From Sideroxyarcus emersonii (GTDB taxonomy: Bacteria; Pseudomonadota; Gammaproteobacteria; Burkholderiales; Gallionellaceae): a stretch of DNA of 64,000 nucleotides. The stretch covers positions 1,301,001 to 1,365,000 of the forward strand of contig NZ_AP023423.1 in NCBI RefSeq assembly GCF_021654335.1, written 5' to 3'. Positions 8,056 through 18,286 of this stretch are shown here, piece by piece (positions within the stretch are counted from its first letter, which is position 1; each line of letters starts with the position of its first letter). The position numbers were made by a program, and so were the translations under genes. A model generated the notes under the pieces. That model was given only the letters and a program-made list of their open reading frames with translations, was not told the DNA's origin and ran no database searches.

Positions 8056-10821
8056 TCATGCCCGTTCGCGCACCAGCACTTTCACGCCCGGCGCCCACGC
8101 ATCCGTCGGTTTCTTCTTGAAAGTCACCAGCGTCAGCATGGATGGGTCGTACACGCTGACGTTGTGGGTGACCGGCGTGGTGAGCAGGTATTGCGCGCGG
8201 GTGGCCTTGAGGAATTTGGCCACGCGCTCGATGTTGACGATATCGAGGTGGGCGAAGGGTTCGTCGATGAAGACGAAGCCGCCGGGGCGCGATTCTTCCA
8301 TCATCAGCGCCACCAGCAGGATCAGCGACTTCATCACCTGCTGGCCGCCGGAGGCATCGCCGTCGTTCATCCCCATGAAACCCTTGTCGTCGAAGTTGAA
8401 GCGCACCGCCAGGCCGGCCTGCGCCAGCGACAGGTCGTCGTTTTCCAGTGCCACCGGCTCGTTATCCACCTTGATGCCGGCCAGGTCGCCCAGCACCTTG
8501 AGGTTTTTCACATAGCGGCCGACGGTGTGGCGCAGCACGGCGATGTACTGCTCGCGTGCGGCCTCGGTCTGGTGGCGCGCCGTCTCGTTGTCACGGCGGC
8601 GCGAGGCGAGGTCGCTTTCCATGCGCCGGTAGTCGTCCTTGATCTTGTCGCGCAGCGCCACCACGGTGTCGTCGGTCTCCCAGGATTCTTCCTTGAAGCG
8701 GTATTCGATCTCCTCCAGGCGGCGGTCGATGTTGGTGGTGTCGCGGTACTTGTCGGCGATCTGGCGGTTGGCCTCCGCATCGCACCAGCCTGCAGGGAAC
8801 TGCCTGCGGTTGGCTCGCAGCGTCTGCAGGCGGCGGATCTGCTCCTCGCGCGCGGTGCGGTTCTCCTTGCCGGCGATCTCTTTTTCCAGGTTCTGCAAGG
8901 CGAACTCGATCTTCTGCCGGGTCACGAAGGCCGAATTGACGGCCTTGTCGGCCTGTTCGCGTTCCTGCTGCGCCTGCAGCACCGTGTTGTCGCGGCGGCG
9001 CAGCACCAGTGCGTCATATTGCTGGCGTGCGTCGGCGAACTCGGCGGCGCGGGCCGCCAATTGGGCGGCGGCGCTGACGCCGGCCAGTTGCGCCTGCTGG
9101 TTGCGGATGCGGGCGGTCAGGTCGGCCAGTTGCTGGCGCAGCGGGGTGAGCGCCTTGTCGATGCTGCCGCGCTGTTCGCGCAGCGCCTCCAGTCGCGCCT
9201 TGCCGAAGCGCGCCTGTTCGGGGGCGGCGTAGCGGCCGCCGCGCCGTTCGCGCAGGTAGCCCTGGCGGGTGATCCAGTCTTCGCCGCGCGGCAGCTTGGC
9301 CCCGGCGGCGGCGTCCTCCACGCGGCGGGTGCGTTCCAGCGTGCGCAGCAGCCATTCCGGCACCGGCTTGGCGAAGTGCACCACTTCCAGCAGCGAGCCC
9401 TTGGGCGCGAGTCCGGCGGCAACGCAGTCCGGCACGATGAAGTGGCGGTAGCGCAGCTTCTCGCCCAGCGCCATCGCCGCTTCGGTGTCCTTCTCCTTGC
9501 CCAGCAGCACCAGGTGCGCGAACGGCGCGAGCACGGCTTCCACCGCCGATTGCCAACTTGGGTCGGCGATCTCCACCACGTCGGCGAGCAGGTCGTGCGC
9601 GATGCCGGCCTGGCTCAGCGCCTGGCGGAAGGCGGCGACATCGTGCGGATCGGCACGGCGTCCGGCGGCGAGGTTCTCCAGCATCTCGTCGAGCTGGCGC
9701 TGCTTCTGTTCCAGTTCGGCGATGCGCACCAGCAGTCCAGCGCGCTCGCCTTCCAGTTGCTCGATCTCGCGCGCATCGGCGACCTTGCCGCCTTCGCTGG
9801 CCTGTGCCTGTTGCAGCAATTGATCGTGCTGGTTGACGATGGTCCTGAGTTCGCCGATCTGTTCGCTCAGCACGTTCAGCGCCTCAGTCTGCACGCGCTC
9901 GTTCTCCTGCGCCGCCTGGCTGCGCAGTTGCGCGGTTTCCAGTGCCTGTTGCTGCACCTGCAATTCCAGTTGCAGCATCTCGCGCTCGGCGCGCTTGGCG
10001 CGCCATTCGCGGCGTTGCGAAAGCAGGGTGCGGCGTGCGTTGTCGGCCTCGTTCTGCAACAGGTAGTGCTTCAGCCGGGGGCGCATCTCCGACACCAGCG
10101 ACACGCGCTCCTGGTTCAGGCGATGCCATTCCAGGTAGCGGTTCACCTTCTGCTCGTGCTTCTCCAGATTGTTGCCGAGCGCTTCGAGCTGGTTCTGCGT
10201 CGCATCCAGTTCACGCGCGGTGTGTTCCTGGTGGTGGCGCGCTTCTTCGTAACGTTCCAGCACTTCCTTGTCGCCGAATACCTGGAACACCAGGTCGAGC
10301 AGGTCCTTGTGCGACAGCTCGCACAGCTTGTCGGTCTGCCCCTGTTCCAGCGACAGCACGCGGGCGATGGCGGGGGAGAGGCCCGCGCTGTGCAGGATGC
10401 GCTGGTAGTCGCGCACACCGAATTCCTCGCCTTTGGCTTCGATTTCCTGCAGGCTCACTTCGCCATCGGCGATCCAGTATTTGCGCGACCAGTCGCCGCC
10501 TTTCTTGTCGATGCGACAGGCCAGCGTGATCTTGTCCTGCTGGTAGGGCAGGCGGAACGGGCGGTAGCTCGCGCCAGGCGGGCATTGGTTGTCCACCACG
10601 CCGCGCAGCCAGCAGAAATCCTCGCCGTTGCGGCGCACATAGCGCTTGTAATCGCGCTTCTTCGAGCACTCCAGCGCCAGCAACGTGCGCATGGCGTCGA
10701 GCAGCGTGGTCTTGCCCGAACCATTGGGGCCGGAGATGGTGATGATGGGCGCATCCAGCGGCAGTTTGAAATTGCGCCAGTAGTCCCAGTGGACTGTCTC
10801 CAGTTCCATCAACCTAAACAT
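8056..10821 (-). CDS. MksB/JetC-like SMC-family ATPase of a condensin-like complex
   Basis: 921 residues with the SMC plan: N-terminal ATPase half with Walker A GPNGSGKT (31-38), a coiled coil (about 185-390), a globular hinge-like region (about 395-530), a returning coil (about 535-765), and a C-terminal half with signature ASGGQQ (823-828) and Walker [13 protein letters not shown] (849-860). Length and the SGGQQ signature fit MksB/JetC better than Smc, Rad50 or RecN. Its ATG shares one base with the stop of the MksE-like gene (TGATG), so the three subunits should be translationally coupled. The complex would load on DNA and extrude loops, for chromosome organisation or plasmid defence. No JetD/MksG nuclease is seen nearby. 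Confidence 0.8.
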   Translation of the reverse strand: MFRLMELETVHWDYWRNFKLPLDAPIITISGPNGSGKTTLLDAMRTLLALECSKKRDYKRYVRRNGEDFCWLRGVVDNQCPPGASYRPFRLPYQQDKITLACRIDKKGGDWSRKYWIADGEVSLQEIEAKGEEFGVRDYQRILHSAGLSPAIARVLSLEQGQTDKLCELSHKDLLDLVFQVFGDKEVLERYEEARHHQEHTARELDATQNQLEALGNNLEKHEQKVNRYLEWHRLNQERVSLVSEMRPRLKHYLLQNEADNARRTLLSQRREWRAKRAEREMLQLELQVQQQALETAQLRSQAAQENERVQTEALNVLSEQIGELRTIVNQHDQLLQQAQASEGGKVADAREIEQLEGERAGLLVRIAELEQKQRQLDEMLENLAAGRRADPHDVAAFRQALSQAGIAHDLLADVVEIADPSWQSAVEAVLAPFAHLVLLGKEKDTEAAMALGEKLRYRHFIVPDCVAAGLAPKGSLLEVVHFAKPVPEWLLRTLERTRRVEDAAAGAKLPRGEDWITRQGYLRERRGGRYAAPEQARFGKARLEALREQRGSIDKALTPLRQQLADLTARIRNQQAQLAGVSAAAQLAARAAEFADARQQYDALVLRRRDNTVLQAQQEREQADKAVNSAFVTRQKIEFALQNLEKEIAGKENRTAREEQIRRLQTLRANRRQFPAGWCDAEANRQIADKYRDTTNIDRRLEEIEYRFKEESWETDDTVVALRDKIKDDYRRMESDLASRRRDNETARHQTEAAREQYIAVLRHTVGRYVKNLKVLGDLAGIKVDNEPVALENDDLSLAQAGLAVRFNFDDKGFMGMNDGDASGGQQVMKSLILLVALMMEESRPGGFVFIDEPFAHLDIVNIERVAKFLKATRAQYLLTTPVTHNVSVYDPSMLTLVTFKKKPTDAWAPGVKVLVRERA

Positions 10822-11504
10822 CAGGATCCCTCCACGTTATGCAACTCCTCAAGCGTCACATCGCGCAGGATGCCGCGCTGCTTCAACAGATCGGACAGTG
10901 CACCTTGCAGGATGCGCGGTGCCATTTCGGCGTAGTCGAAGGCCAGGTCGAGCAGCGGGCCTTCGTGGATCACCTTGTTCTTGCGTTCGATGAAGCCGAG
11001 GCGCGAAAGCTGCGGCAGCGCGAACTGTTGCAGGCGCGCCTTGCCGCCGAGCAGCTTGCCGTAGTCTTCCAGCAGCACGTTCTCGGCGATGCCGCGCGAA
11101 GCCTCGTGCGCCAGCGGGGTGAGCTTCACGGTCTCGAACATTTCGGTCTGTTCTTCCTTCTGCGCGGTCTCGCCGGACAACTGGCGTTCGCGCTTGGGCA
11201 GGATGATCAGCGCCCACAAGATCACCAGCAAAGCCACGGCATCCTTGGGCAGGCCGAGATTGCTGGACTGCCAGGCATCGTTCTGCTCGAACACCGCGCT
11301 CTCGCATTCGCGCGTGAGCGCCACCCCGACGTGGGCGGAAAAGGGGTGGGCCAGCAGGCGCAGGCCGCTGGCGGCCAGGCGCTGTTCCACTTCGTCGCGG
11401 AATCCGGCATCCACCAGCAGGCGGCGCACTTCCTTGTCTTCGCGCGGCAGGTAGCGTAGCGCCAGCAGGCGTGCGATCAGGCGGGCGGCAGGGTCCTGGG
11501 TCAT
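10821..11504 (-). CDS. MksE/JetB-like accessory subunit of a condensin-like complex
   Basis: 227 residues, predicted to be winged-helix in character, between a kleisin-like and an SMC-like gene, which is the MukE/MksE/JetB position. Recognisable features are a basic N-terminus (ARLIARLLALRYLPRED), a hydrophobic helix (VALLVILWALIILPKRE) and a C-terminal wing-like part (LPQLSRLGFIERK). Start and stop overlap both neighbours (ATGA with the upstream gene, TGATG with the downstream gene). Primary-sequence signatures are weak in this family, so the assignment rests on size and context. Confidence 0.72.
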   Translation of the reverse strand: MTQDPAARLIARLLALRYLPREDKEVRRLLVDAGFRDEVEQRLAASGLRLLAHPFSAHVGVALTRECESAVFEQNDAWQSSNLGLPKDAVALLVILWALIILPKRERQLSGETAQKEEQTEMFETVKLTPLAHEASRGIAENVLLEDYGKLLGGKARLQQFALPQLSRLGFIERKNKVIHEGPLLDLAFDYAEMAPRILQGALSDLLKQRGILRDVTLEELHNVEGS

Positions 11505-12763
11505 GTGTTCTTCTCCTGTTGCGGTTCGATGTGGCCGCCGCTCATCGCGGCGATCTCATCGCGTCCTATGGTCTGCAATTCGAGGCTCTCGTCCCAGCGC
11601 ACGCGCAGCGGCAGTTCGGCCAATGGTGCCAGCTCCGGATCGACGTTCCGTTCGCCGAGGAAAGACAGCAGCGACAGTCGGTACGAGGCATCGCTGAAGT
11701 TGCCGCCGACAATCCCGTCAGCCAGATTCATCGGCGCTTCCAGACCGGCCAGCAGGCGCACCAGCGCGGCCAGTTGATAGGGCGGTTCGAGCGCGATGTC
11801 GTCCACGTATTCGACTTTGGCGGGCGCGGGCATGGCGGAGACATGGCGGTTGGGCTGTTCGCGCGCGACGAACTCCTCGGTGTTGTCCACCATCACATCG
11901 GGCAGGATGAAAGTGCATTCCGGCGTGAGGGCGAGTTGCCCGGCGGCAAGCTCGACCAGGTCATCCACGCTGCGCTGCTTGAGCCACCCCGCCAGTTCGG
12001 ATGAACTGAGGCCGCCGTGCGACAAGTGCACCTGTTGACGGCCGATTTCCGCCAGCTCGCGCTGGAATACCGAGGACATGCGCATCAGTCTGGATTGACG
12101 CTGCCCGATCTGCTGCGACAGTTTCCAGGTCGAGTCATCCAGCCCGTCGGTGGCGAGGTCGCGCATGACCTGGTTGGCCTTGTCCATCCATTTCTGCACT
12201 GCTTCCAGCCTGGTTTGCGCTTCGCGCAGCCTGAATTCGGAGCCCGAGGTGACGGCCTGCGAGAATTCTTCTTCCAGCTCGGCCAGGCGGGCCAGCAAGT
12301 GCGCCAGCGCTTCCGGCGACAGCTTGCCCACGGCCGCGCCTGCAGCAATCTGCGCGGCGAGGAACTCGCCGTCCTGTTCGGTGTTGAAATTCAACAGGCT
12401 GGATAATGCCGACAGCATCATGCGTCCGGCGGAGGAAAGGCGATACAGGTGACGCTCGTTGTCCCACAACAGCAGCTCGTGTTCGCGCAGGCGGCCGAGC
12501 ACGGTGTTGAGCTTGGAAGAGTTGATGAAGGCGAAGTGGCTCTGCAATTCGCGCGGCGACCACTCCGGTGCTTCGGCGCGCAGACCGATCTCGCGCAGTA
12601 CCATCAGGCGCACCATCACCTCGTCGTCACCGCCGCGGAACAGCGCGATCATCGCGCCGATCAGCGGCTTGGCCGCAAACAGCGGGAAGAATTGCGGCAC
12701 ATCGGCGGGCTCGACGCCCGCGACGAAGAACTCGGCGAGGCCGTTGTCTTCCGGCACGGACAT
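11501..12763 (-). CDS. MksF/JetA-like kleisin subunit of a condensin-like complex
   Basis: 420 residues, mostly helical: an N-terminal winged-helix-like section (about 55-120, with SPRELQSHFAF and RLREHELLLWDNERHLYRL), a long helical middle (about 150-260) and a C-terminal beta-rich segment. This is the build of MukF/MksF/JetA kleisins, which bridge the SMC heads and bind the MksE dimer. It begins 3 bases after the prfB stop and overlaps the MksE-like gene by ATGA, so the cassette appears to be expressed from the prfB transcript. A stand-alone JetA of a Wadjet-type system is the alternative reading. Confidence 0.72.
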   Translation of the reverse strand: MSVPEDNGLAEFFVAGVEPADVPQFFPLFAAKPLIGAMIALFRGGDDEVMVRLMVLREIGLRAEAPEWSPRELQSHFAFINSSKLNTVLGRLREHELLLWDNERHLYRLSSAGRMMLSALSSLLNFNTEQDGEFLAAQIAAGAAVGKLSPEALAHLLARLAELEEEFSQAVTSGSEFRLREAQTRLEAVQKWMDKANQVMRDLATDGLDDSTWKLSQQIGQRQSRLMRMSSVFQRELAEIGRQQVHLSHGGLSSSELAGWLKQRSVDDLVELAAGQLALTPECTFILPDVMVDNTEEFVAREQPNRHVSAMPAPAKVEYVDDIALEPPYQLAALVRLLAGLEAPMNLADGIVGGNFSDASYRLSLLSFLGERNVDPELAPLAELPLRVRWDESLELQTIGRDEIAAMSGGHIEPQQEKNT

Positions 12764-12766
12764 CGG

Positions 12767-13871
12767 TTACACGCCCTGTTTCAGGCTGGCTTCGATGAAG
12801 GGGTCGAGGTCGCCGTCGAGCACTTTCTGTGTGTTGGAGATCTCGACGTTGGTGCGCAGGTCCTTGATGCGCGACTGGTCGAGCACATAGGAGCGGATCT
12901 GGTGGCCCCAGCCGACGTCCGTCTTGGAGGCTTCCAGCTTGTCGGCCTCGGACTGGCGCTTGCGCAGTTCCAGTTCGTACAGGCGCGACTTCAGCATGGA
13001 CATCGCCTCGGCCTTGTTGCGGTGCTGCGAGCGGTCGTTCTGGCATTGCACGACGATGCCGGTCGGGATGTGGGTGATGCGAATCGCCGAATCGGTCTTG
13101 TTGATGTGCTGGCCTCCCGCACCGGACGCACGGAAAGTATCGATGCGCAGGTCGGCCGGGTTGATGTCCACCTCGATGGAGTCGTCCACTTCGGGCGAAA
13201 CGAACAGGCTGGCGAAGGAGGTGTGGCGACCGCCCGAGGAATCGAAGGGCGACTTGCGCACCAGGCGGTGCACGCCGGTTTCGGTGCGCAGGTGGCCGTA
13301 GGCATATTCGCCTTCGACTTTCAGCGAGGCGCTGCGGATGCCGGCGACGTCGCCGTCGGTCTGTTCCAGCACCTCGACCTTGAAGCCCTTGCGCTCGCAG
13401 TACTTGAGGTATTGACGCAGCAGCATCGATGCCCAGTCGCAAGCTTCGGTGCCGCCGGCGCCCGCCTGGATGTCGATGAAGCAGTTGTTCGGGTCGGCCG
13501 GGTTGGAGAACATGCGGCGGAATTCGAGCGCGGCGACGCGCTTCTCGATGTCCTGCACGTCAGAGACGATGCTGTTCAGGCTGTCGTCGTCGTTCTCGGC
13601 CTGCGCCATCTCGAACAGTTCGGCAGCGTCGTCCAGGTCCTGGCTGATCTGGGTCAGGCCGAGCACCACGTCTTCCAGCGACTTGCGTTCGCGGCCCAAT
13701 TCCTGGGCGCGCTTCGCATCGTTCCAGATGGTCGGGTCTTCGGCGAGTTGATTGACTTCGGCTAAGCGTTCCTGCTTGCTGTCGAAGTCAAAGATACCTC
13801 CGTAACTCGTTGCTGCGACTGCGCAAATCTTGCAGGGAGTGGGAGAGGGCGTTGAGTTGTTCGGCTTCCAT
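12767..13871 (-). CDS. prfB: Peptide chain release factor 2, with programmed +1 frameshift
   Basis: Terminates translation at UGA and UAA. Translation starts at ATG 13871 ([10 protein letters not shown]), runs 27 codons to an in-frame TGA at 13790-13788, then shifts +1 and continues as [12 protein letters not shown], giving 367 residues, the usual RF2 length. The GGQ peptidyl-hydrolysis motif ([13 protein letters not shown]) and the SPF anticodon-like tripeptide (KSPFDSSGG) are intact. A conventional ORF caller would miss the first 27 codons and give a wrong N-terminus from 13915. The gene heads an apparent operon with the condensin-like genes. Confidence 0.96.
13786..13803 (-). other. prfB programmed +1 frameshift site with internal Shine-Dalgarno
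   Basis: On the minus strand the sequence reads CGGAGGTATCTTTGACTT. AGGAGG-like bases lie just upstream of CTT-TGA-C, where the ribosome slips from CTT TGA to the +1 frame. This is the autoregulatory RF2 site of E. coli and most bacteria: low RF2 favours slippage and RF2 synthesis. Confidence 0.95.
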
Positions 13872-13907
13872 TTTTGTATGTTTGATCGCTGCTTTAAAAG
13901 GCCGCGA

Positions 13908-13913
13908 TTATAC
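13908..13913 (-). promoter_or_regulatory. Predicted -10 element of the prfB promoter
   Basis: The minus-strand hexamer is a perfect TATAAT, 37 bases before the true prfB ATG. The -35 region is weak. It supports the start at 13871, since the longer frame from 13915 would begin upstream of this promoter. Confidence 0.5.
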
Positions 13914-13944
13914 ACGTCTTGAACGTATCGAAGGAGCCGGGCGG

Positions 13945-15207
13945 TTACCTGAACAGCAGGCCGAACAGCACGCCGCAGGCGATGGCGGCGAAGCCGATGG
14001 CGACTTGTTTTGCCAATGTCCGGTCGCCGATAAAGACGACCATGCCGAACTTGAAGGCGGTATTGGACAGGAAGGCGATGGCGATCGCGGTGACTGTCTG
14101 TTGTTCGCTCAGCTGGCCGAGATTGAACAGGCGCAGGCTGGACAGCGTGATGGCGTCGACATCGGTCAGGCCGGACACCAGTGCCACGGCGTACAGGCCC
14201 TGGCTGCCGGCCAGGTCGGCCATCCAGGCCGAGCCCAGCAGTACCGCGACATACAGCAGGCCGAAGCCAATGGCCGAGTGCAGCTCCGCCGGGTTCGAGG
14301 TTTCCGGGATATAGAGCTCGGTCACCTTGCTGGCCTTGTGCCAGGTATAGAGGGAGACAACCACTCCGGCGATCAATCCGCCGGCGAACAGCGGCGCCAG
14401 GCCCGGCAGGGTGCCGTATGCCACGACCGAGCTGACGACCAGCAGGCGCAGCAAAACCACTACGCTGGCGATCACGATCACCGCGGCAGCGATGTTGGTC
14501 ATCGCCTGGTTGGCTTTGCCGTGCTTGGCATAGATCATGGTGGTGGCGGTACTCGATACCAGGCCGCCGAGAAAACCCAGCAACGGCGCACCGTATCGTG
14601 TTCCCACCATATGCAGCGCGGCATAGCCGGCGAGGCTGATGCCGGAGATGAGCACCACCATCAACCAGGCCTGGTGCGGGTTGAATGCGTTATAAGGACC
14701 GTAGTCCTGGTTCGGGAGGATGGGCAGCACAATGAAGGTGAGCACCGAGAATTGCAGTACGGCAACCAGGTCGCGGCGGGTCAGCCGCTGCGTAAACCCG
14801 CGCAACTCCGGCTTGAAATAGAGCAGGGTGGTAATGCCGATCGCCAGCATCACGGCGAGTGTGGAAAGTCCGAACCAGATCAGCACGCCCAGGCCATAAC
14901 TCAGCAGCAGGGCGACCACGGTGGTGGTGCCGGGGTCGTTCTCTTCGGTAGGGGTATTGATGTAGGCGGCGACGATCATGCCTGCCACGGCGAGCAAACC
15001 CGCGATCACCAGCCAGGGCGAACCGAGCTTGGTGGAGAGCATGGCCAGCAGGGTGCCCAGCACCGCGACCAGGGCAAAGGTGCGCAGCCCTGCTTTTGCG
15101 GACGGGGTGCGCTCGCGTTCCAGTCCGATGAGCAGGCCGATGGCCAGGCTGGTCAGGAACTGCGGCAATGCCTCAATGCCGTTGTTCTGCAATAAAACCG
15201 ATTCCAC
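13945..15207 (-). CDS. MgtC/SapB-family DUF4010 integral membrane protein
   Basis: 420 residues with many hydrophobic helices. The N-terminal part carries the MgtC-like signature [13 protein letters not shown] followed by [14 protein letters not shown], and the rest matches the DUF4010 layout ([25 protein letters not shown]). MgtC relatives affect magnesium homeostasis and ATP synthase; the role of the DUF4010 fusion is not known. GTG at 15207 is preceded by GGAGATTGA, and recJ ends only 4 bases upstream, so the two are probably cotranscribed. Confidence 0.85.
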   Translation of the reverse strand: MESVLLQNNGIEALPQFLTSLAIGLLIGLERERTPSAKAGLRTFALVAVLGTLLAMLSTKLGSPWLVIAGLLAVAGMIVAAYINTPTEENDPGTTTVVALLLSYGLGVLIWFGLSTLAVMLAIGITTLLYFKPELRGFTQRLTRRDLVAVLQFSVLTFIVLPILPNQDYGPYNAFNPHQAWLMVVLISGISLAGYAALHMVGTRYGAPLLGFLGGLVSSTATTMIYAKHGKANQAMTNIAAAVIVIASVVVLLRLLVVSSVVAYGTLPGLAPLFAGGLIAGVVVSLYTWHKASKVTELYIPETSNPAELHSAIGFGLLYVAVLLGSAWMADLAGSQGLYAVALVSGLTDVDAITLSSLRLFNLGQLSEQQTVTAIAIAFLSNTAFKFGMVVFIGDRTLAKQVAIGFAAIACGVLFGLLFR

Positions 15208-15211
15208 GCTC

Positions 15212-16903
15212 TCAATCTCCTGTCCAGTGGCGCACGATCAGCTGCAACGTCTCGCTGCCATTGTATTCATTGATGCTCAAACTATACACCGCATGGATAG
15301 TGTCCGGCGCCGGCTCTGCCGAAAAGAAGCGGATGGCATCGAAACTTCCGGCAGGAGACGACAGTTTGAGCTTCAGGTGTTTCTCGCCGACCACGCGCTG
15401 CGCCTGCACGCGGAAGTCGCCTTCGAACAGCGGCTCGGGAAAGCCTTGCCCCCATACCTGCCGTTGCAGGTCGCGTGCGATGCTTAAAGAAAATTCCATT
15501 GCATCGAGTGTCCCGTCGGTGGCAATGGTCTTGACCAACGCCTCTGCGTCGAGCAGTTCGCGTGCAACAGCTTCGAAAGCGGACCGGAAGTCGTGCAGGC
15601 TGTCTTCATGGATACTCAATCCCGCTGCCATGGCATGGCCGCCGAATTTCAGGATCAGATGCGGATGGCGTTTGGATACCAGGTCGAGCGCATCGCGCAG
15701 GTGCAGCCCGGCGATGCTGCGGCCGGAGCCTTTGAGTTCGCCGGTCTGGGCGCGGGCGAAGGCAATCACCGGGCGGTGGAACTTGTCCTTCAGCCGAGAG
15801 GCCAGGATGCCGATCACGCCCTGGTGCCATTCCTCGTTGAACAGCGAGAGCGAATAGCCATCGGCCGGGTCGAATGAGTCGAGCGTGGCCAGTGCGCTGT
15901 CCTGCATGTCCGCCTCGATGCTGCGCCGTTCCTGGTTCAGCGCATCCAGTTTTGCGGCAATTTCGCCGGCTTCGGCGGTATCGTCCGTCAGCAGGCAGCG
16001 GATGCCCAGGCTCATGTCTTCCAGGCGTCCGGCCGCATTCAGGCGCGGTCCGACGATGAAGCCCAGTTCATAGGCCGATGCCTGCATGGCGGGCCTGCGT
16101 GCCACGCGCAGCAAGGCCTGAATCCCGGCACAACTGCGTCCGGCGCGGATACGCTGCAGGCCCTGCTGTACCAGGATGCGGTTGTTGTCGTCCAGCCTGA
16201 CCACGTCTGCGACCGTTCCCAGCGCGACCAGATCGAGCAGGGTACCCAGATTCGGTTCGGTCTTGCCGGCGAACATGCCGCGCTTGCGCATTTCGGCCCG
16301 TAACGCCATCAATACATAGAACATTACTCCCACGCCTGCCAGATGCTTGCTGGGGAAGGCGCAGCCCGGCTGGTTGGGATTCACGATGCACCATGCATTC
16401 GGCAGCGTATCGCCGGGCAGGTGATGGTCGGTCACCAGCACCTGCATGCCCAGTCGGGCGGCCTCGGCCACGCCGTCCACGCTGGCGATACCGTTGTCCA
16501 CGGTGAGCAGGATGTCAGGTTCCGAGCGCTTGGCCAGGCGTACGATCTCCGGCGTCAGGCCGTAGCCGTATTCGAAACGGTTGGGCACGATGAAGTCCAC
16601 CCTGGCGCCGAGTGCACCCAGGCCGCGCATGGCAACGGCACAGGCCGTGGCGCCGTCGGCATCGTAGTCGGCGACGATCAGTATCTTTTTCTGTGCAGCG
16701 ATGGCATTGGCCAGCAGTTCGGCCATGGTTTCCGCATTTTTCAGCAGAGTGAACGGCAGCAGGCGCTTGATGTCGGTATCCAGCTGCGCCGCTTCACCGA
16801 TGCCGCGTGCCGCATAGATGCGTGCCAGCAAAGGAGGGATGCCGGTTCCGGCCAGTTGTGTTGCGATGTCTGCGGGGTAGCTGCGTTGGGCGATCTTGCT
16901 CAT
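15212..16903 (-). CDS. recJ: Single-stranded-DNA-specific exonuclease RecJ
   Basis: 5'-to-3' exonuclease for recombination and mismatch repair. ATG at 16903 (MSKIAQRSYP) gives 563 residues, the family length; the frame is open another 95 codons upstream without similarity. The DHH phosphoesterase motifs are visible: VADYDADGATA, LLTVDNGIAS, VTDHHLPGD, then DHHA1 and the OB-fold with GHAMAAGLSI. It is the first gene of the leftward run and is divergent from lysC. Confidence 0.95.
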   Translation of the reverse strand: MSKIAQRSYPADIATQLAGTGIPPLLARIYAARGIGEAAQLDTDIKRLLPFTLLKNAETMAELLANAIAAQKKILIVADYDADGATACAVAMRGLGALGARVDFIVPNRFEYGYGLTPEIVRLAKRSEPDILLTVDNGIASVDGVAEAARLGMQVLVTDHHLPGDTLPNAWCIVNPNQPGCAFPSKHLAGVGVMFYVLMALRAEMRKRGMFAGKTEPNLGTLLDLVALGTVADVVRLDDNNRILVQQGLQRIRAGRSCAGIQALLRVARRPAMQASAYELGFIVGPRLNAAGRLEDMSLGIRCLLTDDTAEAGEIAAKLDALNQERRSIEADMQDSALATLDSFDPADGYSLSLFNEEWHQGVIGILASRLKDKFHRPVIAFARAQTGELKGSGRSIAGLHLRDALDLVSKRHPHLILKFGGHAMAAGLSIHEDSLHDFRSAFEAVARELLDAEALVKTIATDGTLDAMEFSLSIARDLQRQVWGQGFPEPLFEGDFRVQAQRVVGEKHLKLKLSSPAGSFDAIRFFSAEPAPDTIHAVYSLSINEYNGSETLQLIVRHWTGD

Positions 16904-17008
16904 CGGGAGGGGGCGTCGGGTTTTGTCACAGTTTAGCAGAGGGGTAATCGTCTTTTGATGCCAGTTCGGGTAGAATGCCGCCCACTTTAAAAACGGCGCA
17001 GGCATATT

Positions 17009-18241
17009 GTGGCATTGATAGTTCAGAAATACGGCGGCACTTCTGTCGGAAGTCCGGAGCGCATCAAGAATGTCGCTCAACGCGTGGCAAAATACAAGGC
17101 ACAGGGACATCAGGTTGTGGTCGTGGTTTCCGCGATGAGCGGTGAGACCAATCGCCTGATCCATCTGGCCCATGAGATCCAGAAACACCCCGATCCGCGC
17201 GAGCTGGATGTGGTTATTTCCACCGGCGAGCAGGTGACCATCGGCCTGTTGGCGATGGCGTTGAAAGATATCGGGCTGGAAGCCAAGAGCTACACCGGCG
17301 CACAGGTCAAGATCCTGACCGACAGCTCCTTTACCAAGGCGCGCATCCTCAGCATCGACGAGCAGAACATCCGCACCGACCTGGCCAATGGCAATGTGGT
17401 CGTGGTGGCCGGTTTCCAGGGCATGGACGAGGCGGGTAACATCACCACGCTGGGACGCGGCGGTTCGGACACCACCGGCGTCGCCATCGCGGCCGCGCTG
17501 CGCGCCGACGAGTGCCAGATCTATACGGATGTCGATGGCGTCTATACCACCGACCCGCGCATGGTGCCCGAAGCGCGCCGCCTGAAGAGCATCACTTTCG
17601 AAGAGATGCTGGAAATGGCGAGCCTGGGTTCCAAGGTGCTGCAGATCCGCTCGGTCGAGTTCGCCGGCAAATACAAAGTCAAATTGCGTGTGCTCTCCAG
17701 CTTTGCGGAGGAGGGCGAAGGTACGCTGATCACGTTCGAGGAAGGCAATAAAATGGAACAGGCAATCATTTCAGGCATCGCGTTCAACCGCGACGAGGCA
17801 AAGATCACCGTGCGCGGCGTACCGGACAAACCCGGCATCGCCTACCAGATCCTTGGCCCGGTCAGCGAGGCGAACATCGACGTGGACATGATCATCCAGA
17901 ACGTCGGCGTGGACGGTTCCACCGATTTCTCCTTTACGGTGCACCGCAACGAGTTCAACAAGGCGATGGACATCCTCAAGAACAAGGTGCAGCCGCATAT
18001 CGGCGCACGCGATGTCATCGGCGACAACAAGACCGCCAAGGTCTCCGTGGTCGGCGTCGGCATGCGTTCGCACGTGGGCATCGCCAGCAAGATGTTCCGT
18101 ACCCTAGCGGAAGAAGGCATTAATATCCAGATGATTTCCACCTCCGAAATCAAGATTTCCGTGGTCATCGACGAAAAATATCTGGAACTGGCCGTGCGAG
18201 TGCTGCACAAAGCCTTCAACCTGGATCAGGAAGACGCATAA
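17009..18241 (+). CDS. lysC: Aspartate kinase
   Basis: First step of the lysine, threonine and methionine pathway: phosphorylation of aspartate. 410 residues from GTG at 17009: amino-acid-kinase domain (1-240) with VQKYGGTSVG at the N-terminus, GRGGSDTTGVA and TDVDGVYTTDPR, followed by two ACT domains (about 265-405) for feedback inhibition. A strong internal Shine-Dalgarno (GAGGAAGG at 17738-17745) and in-frame ATG at 17753 could give a separate beta subunit comprising the ACT domains, as in several bacterial alpha2-beta2 aspartokinases. Confidence 0.96.
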   Translation: MALIVQKYGGTSVGSPERIKNVAQRVAKYKAQGHQVVVVVSAMSGETNRLIHLAHEIQKHPDPRELDVVISTGEQVTIGLLAMALKDIGLEAKSYTGAQVKILTDSSFTKARILSIDEQNIRTDLANGNVVVVAGFQGMDEAGNITTLGRGGSDTTGVAIAAALRADECQIYTDVDGVYTTDPRMVPEARRLKSITFEEMLEMASLGSKVLQIRSVEFAGKYKVKLRVLSSFAEEGEGTLITFEEGNKMEQAIISGIAFNRDEAKITVRGVPDKPGIAYQILGPVSEANIDVDMIIQNVGVDGSTDFSFTVHRNEFNKAMDILKNKVQPHIGARDVIGDNKTAKVSVVGVGMRSHVGIASKMFRTLAEEGINIQMISTSEIKISVVIDEKYLELAVRVLHKAFNLDQEDA

Positions 18242-18286
18242 ATCGTTTGACCGCCTAGCCTCTAATCAGTATCATTCGCGGCCTTC

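Noticed and set aside
8164-10935. 923-codon open frame on the plus strand
   Set aside because: It lies entirely antisense to the SMC-like gene. Its translation is low in complexity and shows no domain, while the minus-strand frame has Walker A, signature and Walker B motifs.
13872-13915. Upstream extension of prfB giving a 382-residue product
   Set aside because: The 42 residues before the frameshift point are in the wrong frame, and the true N-terminus is encoded from 13871 in the other frame.
13810-15195. 461-codon open frame on the plus strand
   Set aside because: Its translation is Gln/Gly/His-rich without hydrophobic or domain pattern, antisense to a multi-helix membrane protein gene.
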